This document shows, one piece after another, positions 1 through 4,821 of a DNA stretch of 5,956 nt; within the stretch, counting starts at the first letter, position 1; every line of letters starts with the position of its first letter. The notes under the pieces are model-generated. The model saw only the letters and a list, made by a program, of their open reading frames with translations. It ran no database searches and was not told the DNA's origin. A program made the position numbers and the translations under genes. The DNA lies in NCBI GenBank assembly GCA_947451875.1, contig CANGBE010000101.1, positions 1-5,956 on the forward strand. Direction: 5' to 3'. This DNA comes from Sphingomonadaceae bacterium. GTDB lineage: Bacteria > Pseudomonadota > Alphaproteobacteria > Sphingomonadales > Sphingomonadaceae.

Positions 1-314
1 GCATGGCCATGCGCCGCGCCATCGAAAGCGGCGTGGGCTGGTTGCGCGCCACCGCCTTGGCCGACAAGGCATGGAAGAAGGTCGAGGGCGAAAAGGCCAA
101 GCACCTGATCACCAGCCCCGGCGCCGATCCGCTGTGGCCGCGCTATATCGATATCAAGACCGGGCAGGCGCTGTTCGGTGATCGCGACCGGTCGATCCAC
201 GATGTGGTGACCGACCTCTCGCCCGAGCGGCAGAATGGTTATGCCTGGTATGTCACCACACCGGGCAAGGCGCTGAAGGCCTTTGAGAAGTGGAAGTTCG
301 GCAAGAGCAAATAG
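1..314 (+). CDS. Pectate lyase, polysaccharide lyase family 10, C-terminal fragment (5' end outside window)
   Basis: The reading frame is open from the left edge and ends at TAG 312-314; the first in-window ATG (base 3) is probably internal. The roughly 103 visible residues match the C-terminal end of family PL10 pectate lyases: PLWPRYID (residues 43-50 from that ATG), FGDRDRSIH (58-66) and SPERQNGYAWY (73-83). This is the usual family ending, in which an arginine/aspartate-rich loop is followed by an aromatic-rich GY-W-Y turn. Known PL10 enzymes cleave polygalacturonate by calcium-assisted beta-elimination and are exported. The catalytic core and any signal peptide lie upstream of the window, so activity cannot be judged here. 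No clear terminator follows. A 75-base gap separates it from the next gene on the same strand, so read-through is possible. Confidence 0.88.
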   Translation, partial: MAMRRAIESGVGWLRATALADKAWKKVEGEKAKHLITSPGADPLWPRYIDIKTGQALFGDRDRSIHDVVTDLSPERQNGYAWYVTTPGKALKAFEKWKFGKSK

Positions 315-378
315 TTGTAACGCCGAGTAAAACTGCTCTTGCGGGGGCGGGCGGCTTGTGAAACCTTCGGCGCTTCAG

Positions 379-384
379 AGGAGG
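379..384 (+). promoter_or_regulatory. Shine-Dalgarno site of the DUF4197 gene
   Basis: AGGAGG lies 5 bases before ATG 390. It decides the start in favour of this ATG over an in-frame TTG at 339, which has no such site and would add 17 residues ahead of a good signal peptide. Confidence 0.85.
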
Positions 385-389
385 GCCTT

Positions 390-1103
390 ATGACGCAAGC
401 ATTCCCGTTGCAGCCGCGACGTGCATTCCTGGCAGCTGTTATCGCCGCCGCACTCTATGTGCCGGTCAGCGCTCGGGCGCAGATCCTTTCGGGCACGGGA
501 CTGGGTTCTAGCCTGACCGGCCTGCTGGGCAAGGCCAGCGATTCCTCGCTCGACAAGCTGTCGCAGCCCGGGGCCTTCTATAACGATCCCGCCGTGCGGA
601 TCATGTTGCCGCTGATCGGCGGCACCAGCGGTTTGGGCGGTACACTGGGCAAGCTGCTTGGCGGGGCCGACAAGCTGGGGTTGACCGATGGGATCACGCG
701 AAAGCTCAACGATGCCGCAGGGTTCGCTTCACAACAGGCCAAACCGGTATTCCGCGCGGCGATCGACAAGCTGACGCTGGCCGATGTTCCCGGCATCGTC
801 ACCCAGAACAACGGCGCGACGCAGTATCTCCGGCAAAGCTCGGGCGATGTGCTACGCGGCAAGTTCCGCCCGCTGATCGACAGTGCGCTGACCAAGGTCG
901 GCGCGTTCAAGGCCATCGACAGTCTGGCCAAGAAAAGCCCGCTGCTCGGCCTCACCGGCGTGACCCGCGACAAGTTGGGCAATTCGGTGACCGATCAGGC
1001 GCTGAACGGCATCTTCAGCTATATCGGCGCCGAAGAAGGCCGCCTGCGCGCCGATCCGCTGGGCAAGGCGGGCGGGCTGCTTAAGGGCATTCTGGGTAAC
1101 TGA
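390..1103 (+). CDS. Exported DUF4197 family protein
   Basis: A complete 237-residue protein, close to the usual DUF4197 length. Family blocks appear in order: QPGAFYNDPAVRIMLP (59-74), AKPVFRAAID (117-126), GATQYLR (142-148), FRPLIDSAL (159-167), TDQALNGIFSYIGAEE (201-216) and a C-terminal LLKGIL (230-235). The N-terminus is a signal peptide: a charged RRAFL at 10-14, a hydrophobic stretch at 13-26 and a likely cut after ARA (residue 30). The RRAFL start resembles a twin-arginine signal, but the Sec route is equally possible. There is no lipobox cysteine. The function of DUF4197 is not established; a periplasmic or envelope location is inferred from the signal peptide. The start is fixed by an AGGAGG 5 bases upstream. 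It may share a transcript with the pectate lyase gene 75 bases before it, but nothing shows a functional link. Confidence 0.92.
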   Translation: MTQAFPLQPRRAFLAAVIAAALYVPVSARAQILSGTGLGSSLTGLLGKASDSSLDKLSQPGAFYNDPAVRIMLPLIGGTSGLGGTLGKLLGGADKLGLTDGITRKLNDAAGFASQQAKPVFRAAIDKLTLADVPGIVTQNNGATQYLRQSSGDVLRGKFRPLIDSALTKVGAFKAIDSLAKKSPLLGLTGVTRDKLGNSVTDQALNGIFSYIGAEEGRLRADPLGKAGGLLKGILGN

Positions 1104-1185
1104 CAGGCACGGCCCATCGCCCGCTGGCGAATGCGGGTGGGCGCCGGAAGTAGAAAGCAAGCGGACGGGGTGGTCGGCGCTTGGG

Positions 1186-1208
1186 GCCTGAACAGGACAG
1201 GCTTGTTG
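1186..1208 (+). terminator. Weak terminator candidate downstream of the DUF4197 gene
   Basis: GCCTG (1186-1190) pairs with CAGGC (1198-1202) across a 7-base loop and is followed by a broken T run (TTGTTG). The stem is only 5 pairs and lies 83 bases past the stop, so this is tentative. A GC-rich foldback nearer the stop (1112-1142) has no T run. Confidence 0.2.
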
Positions 1209-1269
1209 TGCATGACTTCACTGCGAACGGCGGACGAATTTCATGACCTTGTCTCGTCTGCTCGGCCCT

Positions 1270-1372
1270 GTGGTGTGAGGCGATAGCGGGGCGGGCTCGC
1301 TCCCCTGCCGCTGACCTCCGGGGCATACCCCGGGTTTTCGGGCTGGAGATCGCCAGCCGCTCCTCACATCGC
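1270..1372 (+). ncRNA. Candidate structured RNA: closed three-hairpin junction of unknown class
   Basis: An 11-pair closing stem joins 1270-1280 to 1362-1372 (7 Watson-Crick pairs in a row, then a G-U, a G-C, a U-G and a G-C). Inside lie three hairpins: a GC-rich one at about 1286-1308, CCGGGG/CCCCGG at 1318-1333 with loop CATA, and GGCTGG/CCAGCC at 1341-1358 with a 6-base loop. AGCGG at 1285-1289 can pair either with CCGCT at 1308-1312 or with CCGCT at 1357-1361, the latter extending the closing stem, so two folds compete. The G-U pairs are lost on the other strand, which mildly favours a + strand RNA. However, the only good nearby promoter faces the other way. No Rfam class is recognised. 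It could be a small RNA, the 3' untranslated region of the DUF4197 mRNA, or chance folding in GC-rich DNA. Confidence 0.3.
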
Positions 1373-1499
1373 TGAATCGCGGACGCCTCCACTGGGGGAT
1401 GCGCCGACCACGAAGCTGGGGCTCAAAGGGCTATGCGCAATGGCCCCCGCACCCGTCGCTGCACCAGTAACCTGTTTTCAGATTGGCTGATGGCTGGCG

Positions 1500-1528
1500 T
1501 ATATAACCTATATGGTTAGAGATGTCAA
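1500..1528 (-). promoter_or_regulatory. Leftward sigma70-type promoter with no obvious gene
   Basis: Read on the minus strand, a perfect -35 box TTGACA (1528-1523) is followed after exactly 17 bases by TATATA (1505-1500), which matches the -10 consensus at 4 of 6 positions. A transcript would start near 1493 and run left through the gene-free region toward the 3' end of the DUF4197 gene, antisense to it. Both boxes lie within inverted repeats, as expected of a regulated promoter. Confidence 0.45.
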
Positions 1529-1536
1529 TATCTAAC
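1504..1536. repeat. Two overlapping inverted repeats, operator-like
   Basis: Repeat one is TAACC (1504-1508), 5 bases, GGTTA (1514-1518). Repeat two is GTTAGAGAT (1515-1523), GTCA, ATATCTAAC (1528-1536), with 8 of 9 positions pairing. They share GTTA at 1515-1518. Seen from the minus strand, repeat one covers the spacer and -10 box of the leftward promoter, and repeat two is centred on its -35 box. This suits binding by a dimeric repressor, but no regulator gene is visible in the window. Confidence 0.5.
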
Positions 1537-1540
1537 TGGT

Positions 1541-1581
1541 AATAAAGGTTCGCTACGTCCCCAAAGATCGCTTAACGAACC
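1541..1581 (-). terminator. Possible terminator of the DUF4139 operon
   Basis: Immediately after the stop codon at 1582, on the minus strand, GGTTCG (1581-1576) pairs perfectly with CGAACC (1552-1547) and is followed by TTTATT (1546-1541). The loop is long (23 bases) and the stem only 6 pairs, so termination may be weak. Confidence 0.4.
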
Positions 1582-3156
1582 CTACTTCTTCACCCGCTCA
1601 ATCTCAGCATAGCGCCAGACCACCTTGGTTTCGCTGCCCGGTGCCAGCACCATCTGCCACAGCTTTTTACCCGGCTTGGTTACCAGCCTGGCCGGCAAGC
1701 CCTTGTAGATCAGGCCATCTCCCGTGAGGAATTCGAACTCGACATTCACCGCAAAGGGATTGGCATTGCGCAGGGTAGTGGTCACGGTTGTCCATTTGCG
1801 TGCCTTATCCTGTTCGGTATCGCGGCTCATGGTGACGCTGGTGGGATTGCCGAAGACCATCTCCACTTCCTCGTCCACCGCCTTGTCGCGCATGGTGGAC
1901 TCGCCGATCAGCTGCGTGCCCCAGGGGCTGTCCTGATAGAGCACCGCCTTTCCGGCAGGCAGCGGATTGCCGAGGCCATCGACTTTGCGGTTGCGGAAGC
2001 GGAACAGCATTTGCGGTTCATCCGGCTCGCCCGAAACCTTCGAGCGATAGACCAGCGTGCCACTCACCTTTTCGGCATTGAGGAAAGCCACCTGCTTCTG
2101 CGAGCGGGCGGCGACGGTGACGGGGATGGGAATGCGGTAGAGCTTCAGGTCCCCCAGCGCTTCTGACACAGCGGTGATGGCGACGGGTGCAGACATCACG
2201 GACTTCGCCCGCATTTGCCCGGTCACGACTATATCCGCAGCTTCCATCATCATTGCCATCGGCGGCGGTGGTGCGGGTGGAGGCGGTGGAGGAGGAATGC
2301 CAACGGGCAGATCGCTGGTCGTGGTTCCGGCGGGCCAGCAGCTATCCCACTTGTTGAGGTTCGCCGCCTCTTCGCGAGCCTGCCGTCCGGTATCATCGCG
2401 CGTATCGTCAGAGCGGTTGATCCGCCCCGCCACCGCGCTTGTGGTGGCATCGACAAAGCTGGTTTCATCGCCGCTCGCCATGGTCAGCCACGAGAGCAGG
2501 CTCATCGACTTGCCGTCATCGGCCAGCTTGGCGACATAGGTCGCGTCCCAGTCAAAGCCGGTGGCGATATAGGCCAGCGTTATAGTCACCCGCCCGCCCG
2601 GCTGATCCTTGGTGGTCATCGAGAGCACCGGCTTGGCGGACAGGCCCGCGGGAGTGCCGGGATAGATCAGCGTCTGGTTGAGCCCGCTGCAATAAACCGC
2701 CTCCACCCCGCGCGGGGTCGTCAGCACCAGCCGGTTGGCGGCAGAACGCACAGTGGCGCGCTCCTCGGTGACTTTGCCGGTGGCGGGATCGGTGCGCTTG
2801 AGGATCACCGATTGGCCGGTGAAGCCATCGACCAGCCCCTTCTGGCTGAGCAACGCGGCATCGCGGTTGCGCTCGCGAGGGTTCGTGCCAAACAGGATCG
2901 CCGATTGCGGCACGATGCCGCCCGCCACACCTTCAAAACGCACGGTGACCACGCCGGGGGGCAAGTCGATGGTGCGTGTCTCGGCGATCAGCGCGAAGGA
3001 CGATGGATCGCTGCGATCAATCTCGCCCTCGCCGCGCTGGGGGTCGCGGTAGAGCGTCACCGCGACCTTGTCCGGCGCAGCGGAGGTGATGACCGGCGCA
3101 TCGGCAAAGGCCGGGGCGGCTATGGCCGCAAGGGTAATGGCGAGAAGCCGCCGCAC
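1582..3156 (-). CDS. Exported DUF4139 protein B, with Pro-rich linker and TonB-box-like segment
   Basis: A 524-residue protein starting at GTG 3156, chosen because the signal peptide follows at once (residues 1-18, cut after AFA) and the start lies 10 bases after the stop of the upstream paralogue, suggesting coupled translation. The frame stays open further upstream; an ATG at 3210 would overlap the partner by 44 bases and put a long Ser/Pro-rich tail before the signal. DUF4139 blocks shared with the neighbour include AYIATGFDWDATY (195-207), SQKQVAFLNAEKV (352-364) and PLPAGKAVLYQD (398-409). Between the first and second blocks sits an insert: a run of 11 prolines broken by one Ala (288-299), MAMMM, then DIVVTG (308-313) and APVAITAV (323-330), followed by the family-like LGDLKLYRIP (334-343). 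The mature protein has two cysteines (156 and 273), which the paralogue lacks; they might form a disulfide. The function of DUF4139 is unknown; periplasmic or envelope location is inferred. Confidence 0.9.
   Translation of the reverse strand: MRRLLAITLAAIAAPAFADAPVITSAAPDKVAVTLYRDPQRGEGEIDRSDPSSFALIAETRTIDLPPGVVTVRFEGVAGGIVPQSAILFGTNPRERNRDAALLSQKGLVDGFTGQSVILKRTDPATGKVTEERATVRSAANRLVLTTPRGVEAVYCSGLNQTLIYPGTPAGLSAKPVLSMTTKDQPGGRVTITLAYIATGFDWDATYVAKLADDGKSMSLLSWLTMASGDETSFVDATTSAVAGRINRSDDTRDDTGRQAREEAANLNKWDSCWPAGTTTSDLPVGIPPPPPPPAPPPPMAMMMEAADIVVTGQMRAKSVMSAPVAITAVSEALGDLKLYRIPIPVTVAARSQKQVAFLNAEKVSGTLVYRSKVSGEPDEPQMLFRFRNRKVDGLGNPLPAGKAVLYQDSPWGTQLIGESTMRDKAVDEEVEMVFGNPTSVTMSRDTEQDKARKWTTVTTTLRNANPFAVNVEFEFLTGDGLIYKGLPARLVTKPGKKLWQMVLAPGSETKVVWRYAEIERVKK
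2128..2235 (-). other. TonB-box/plug-start-like segment inside DUF4139 protein B
   Basis: This stretch encodes DIVVTGQMRAKSV, then APVAITAVSEAL, then GDLKLYRIP. The first two parts resemble the mature N-terminus of many sphingomonad TonB-dependent receptors, where a D/E-IVVT(A/G) box precedes a P-V-A-I-T-A-V plug strand. The last part belongs to the DUF4139 fold: it aligns with GDFHVYPI in the paralogue. The segment follows a polyproline run encoded at 2260-2295. No receptor barrel is present. Confidence 0.5.
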
Positions 3157-3166
3157 GGTCTTGCGC

Positions 3167-4669
3167 TTACCAGGGGGTAAGGAAGGTGACGGTGAGCTCG
3201 GTCTTGCCATTGGCAGGCACCGGAACCTCCCAATGCCGTGTGTCGACATCGTCTTGGCTGCCGGGGATCGATTCCGCCGGAATGCGTAGATCACGCCACC
3301 ACCACCACTGGCCGAGGCCGGACTGGACCACGTCCACCGTCACGGGCACATCGCGGGCATTGGTGACGACATAGCGCATCTGCGTGCGGTAATATTGCTT
3401 GGGCCGCTCATAGGTGGCCTCTTTCACGGTGCCGTCAGGATAGGTCACTTTCCAGCGGCCGAATTTCTCCCACTCGTCACTGGTGATCACCTCGCGCTTG
3501 TCGATCACCGGCTGCACCTTCACATCGAAGGCATCACCGGTGCGGATGGCGAGGCTGGAGCCGCCGGGGGTGTGGGGGATCTGGCTTTCGCCGATGAACT
3601 GCGCCTGCCCTTTGGTATCGCGCATATAGACGCGCACGGTGCCCGCTGGCAGCGCCGCGCCGATGCCGCCTGAACGCGCGCTGGAGAACTTGATGATCGA
3701 GGCTGCGCTCTGGGCCTCGCTGGCATTGTTCAGCCAGTAATTGCGGAATTCATAGCCCTTGCGCGCCGGGACGCCCTCGGCATTGAGGAATGAGACCTGC
3801 TTGGTCTGGGCATTGGCAATCGTCGTGCGGCCATCGATCGGGTAGACGTGGAAATCGCCCATCTGCGCGCCGCCGCTTTCGGTGCCGGGCTGGTTGCCGC
3901 GCGGGCGAACCATGCCGCCATTGTAGCGCGGGTCATAGGGCTGTTGCACTTGCCCTACTTCGCCTGCGACCATCAGCACTTTGGCATTGGTGAAGGTGGT
4001 GCCGGTGTTATTGCTCAGTGTGATCCAGCCCTGCATGTCGAGCTTGCCGGCTTTCTCGTCGAACAGCGTTACATAGTCCGATTTCCAGCCCAGTCCGGGG
4101 GTGAGGTAGGACAGCGCCAAGGGCCGCGTTCCGGCGCGGCTGGCGTCGACCGTTACCGACAGCGTCGGGCGGGCGCGAAGGCCCGGCGGGATGGCATCGA
4201 AGATCACGCGGACGGGCAGGCCGTCATCGCGCAGCACCTCGATCCGGTCACCGATCTTGAGCACCACGCCGCCATTCGCCGCCATAACCAGCGCCCGCTC
4301 GCGCGTTTCCGCCCCGGTCGCCGGGTTGGTGCGCAGCAGGGTGACGGTCTGGCCCACTGCTTTTTCCATCAGCGCCGAAGGGGTGAGCAGATCGTAGTCA
4401 AAGTTCTGTTCGACAATGCCAAAGCCATCGCCCGACAGGGTTACTGTCTCGGGGCGGATCTGGGCCGATACGTCGGGGAATTCCTGACGGCTGCGACCGT
4501 TTGGCAAGGTAACCTGCCGCTCATCGTGCACCAGCGCGAGGTTGTTGTTGTAGATGGTGATCGCAAGGTCACCCTGAGCTGATTGGGGCGCCGATCCGGC
4601 GTTTTGCGCGGGGGCAGAGGCCGGAATGACGGCAAGCCCGGCAAGAAGTCCCAGCTTTATTAGGCGCAT
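3167..4669 (-). CDS. Exported DUF4139 protein A
   Basis: A complete 500-residue protein and the first gene of a leftward two-gene operon. The signal peptide is residues 1-21 (cut after APA). The mature part is predicted beta-rich and carries DUF4139 blocks: LAITIYNNNLALVHDER (35-51), SYLTPGLGWKSDY (187-199), GWITLSNNTGTTF (214-226), TKQVSFLNAEGV (289-300), ALPAGTVRVYMRD (339-351), GESQI (360-364) and RYVVTNARDVPVTV (432-445). It has no cysteine and an unusual WWWW at 455-458. It is clearly paralogous to protein B downstream, but where B has the polyproline and TonB-box-like insert, A has a shorter Gly/Asn/Pro-rich linker (about 240-270). The ATG is supported by GAAGGGGA 5 bases upstream. The family is known only as a domain of unknown function, also found in MuiA-like proteins. 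A periplasmic or surface role is inferred from the signal peptide. Confidence 0.92.
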   Translation of the reverse strand: MRLIKLGLLAGLAVIPASAPAQNAGSAPQSAQGDLAITIYNNNLALVHDERQVTLPNGRSRQEFPDVSAQIRPETVTLSGDGFGIVEQNFDYDLLTPSALMEKAVGQTVTLLRTNPATGAETRERALVMAANGGVVLKIGDRIEVLRDDGLPVRVIFDAIPPGLRARPTLSVTVDASRAGTRPLALSYLTPGLGWKSDYVTLFDEKAGKLDMQGWITLSNNTGTTFTNAKVLMVAGEVGQVQQPYDPRYNGGMVRPRGNQPGTESGGAQMGDFHVYPIDGRTTIANAQTKQVSFLNAEGVPARKGYEFRNYWLNNASEAQSAASIIKFSSARSGGIGAALPAGTVRVYMRDTKGQAQFIGESQIPHTPGGSSLAIRTGDAFDVKVQPVIDKREVITSDEWEKFGRWKVTYPDGTVKEATYERPKQYYRTQMRYVVTNARDVPVTVDVVQSGLGQWWWWRDLRIPAESIPGSQDDVDTRHWEVPVPANGKTELTVTFLTPW

Positions 4670-4674
4670 AACGA

Positions 4675-4682
4675 TCCCCTTC
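4675..4682 (-). promoter_or_regulatory. Shine-Dalgarno site of DUF4139 protein A
   Basis: On the minus strand GAAGGGGA (4682-4675) lies 5 bases before ATG 4669. It is the only strong ribosome binding site in the operon, consistent with the downstream gene relying on coupling. Confidence 0.75.
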
Positions 4683-4764
4683 CCAATTCCCGAAACAAGA
4701 ATGACGCAAGATCAACGGGTTGACCAGCCTCAATGCATCTTTCGAAATTCACTGGCATAGACCC

Positions 4765-4792
4765 CTTGTGTTGCCACAAAGCCACACTATCT
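4765..4792 (+). promoter_or_regulatory. Heat-shock (RpoH/sigma32-like) promoter for clpB
   Basis: CTTGTGT (4765-4771), 13 bases, then CACTATCT (4785-4792). The sigma32 pattern is CTTGAAA, 13-15 bases, CCCCATNT; alphaproteobacterial RpoH sites often have a CTATNT-type -10, which matches here. A start near 4799 would give a leader of about 20 bases containing the clpB ribosome binding site. clpB is a classic RpoH target, which supports the call. The inverted repeat TTGTG (4766-4770)/CACAA (4775-4779) overlaps the -35 box. No equally good promoter was seen for the leftward DUF4139 operon in this 152-base gap. Confidence 0.5.
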
Positions 4793-4802
4793 GATGTGTA
4801 AC

Positions 4803-4808
4803 AGGAGG
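4803..4808 (+). promoter_or_regulatory. Shine-Dalgarno site of clpB, widely spaced
   Basis: A full AGGAGG lies 13 bases before ATG 4822, longer than the usual 5-9. The next codons upstream in frame give no alternative start, and the protein beginning at 4822 aligns with the ClpB N-terminus, so the ATG stands. Confidence 0.7.
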
Positions 4809-4821
4809 GTAATACACTCAT

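Larger units (their letters stand above)
1104..1581. other. Gene-free region between convergent genes, with structured RNA potential and an orphan promoter
   Basis: No credible protein-coding gene lies here. The longest minus-strand frame starts at a GTG with no ribosome binding site and gives an Arg/Pro-rich translation like no family I know. Bases 1104-1465 are GC-rich and full of inverted repeats: 1112-1142, 1186-1202, a multi-stem block at 1270-1372 and a further foldback at 1391-1468. Bases 1500-1546 are strikingly AT-rich and hold a leftward promoter and nested palindromes. I looked for tRNA, tmRNA, SRP RNA, RNase P RNA and 6S RNA signatures and recognised none. Confidence 0.8.

Noticed and set aside
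321..372. Inverted repeat CGCCGA/TCGGCG between the pectate lyase and DUF4197 genes
   Set aside because: The 6-base arms are 40 bases apart with no T run. This is expected by chance in GC-rich DNA and is not a convincing terminator or riboswitch.
339..389. Upstream TTG start for the DUF4197 gene
   Set aside because: It would put 17 residues before a normal signal peptide, and the strong AGGAGG at 379-384 serves ATG 390.
1081..1392. Minus-strand open frame of 103 codons in the gene-free region
   Set aside because: It starts at GTG with no ribosome binding site, runs into the antisense of the DUF4197 gene, and has an Arg/Pro-rich translation typical of a shadow frame in GC-rich DNA.
1515..1536. 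Integron attC-like repeat (RYYYAAC/GTTRRRY)
   Set aside because: One arm matches RYYYAAC, but the arms are in the wrong order, the other arm fails the pattern, and the site is far too short; there is no integrase or cassette.
1104..1581. Known structural RNA (6S, tmRNA, SRP RNA, RNase P, tRNA) in the gene-free region
   Set aside because: I found no GTTCRA T-loop, no tag-peptide frame ending in Ala-Ala, no SRP tetraloop motif and no RNase P core sequence. 6S RNA usually sits by zapA in this group, and that gene is not here.
2215..3180. Plus-strand open frame of 321 codons
   Set aside because: It lies opposite the DUF4139 protein B gene, whose family motifs are clear. The translation is rich in His, Arg and Gly with no domain, as expected of an antisense shadow.
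3848..4582. Plus-strand open frame of 244 codons
   Set aside because: It is antisense to DUF4139 protein A, with no ribosome binding site or recognisable domain.
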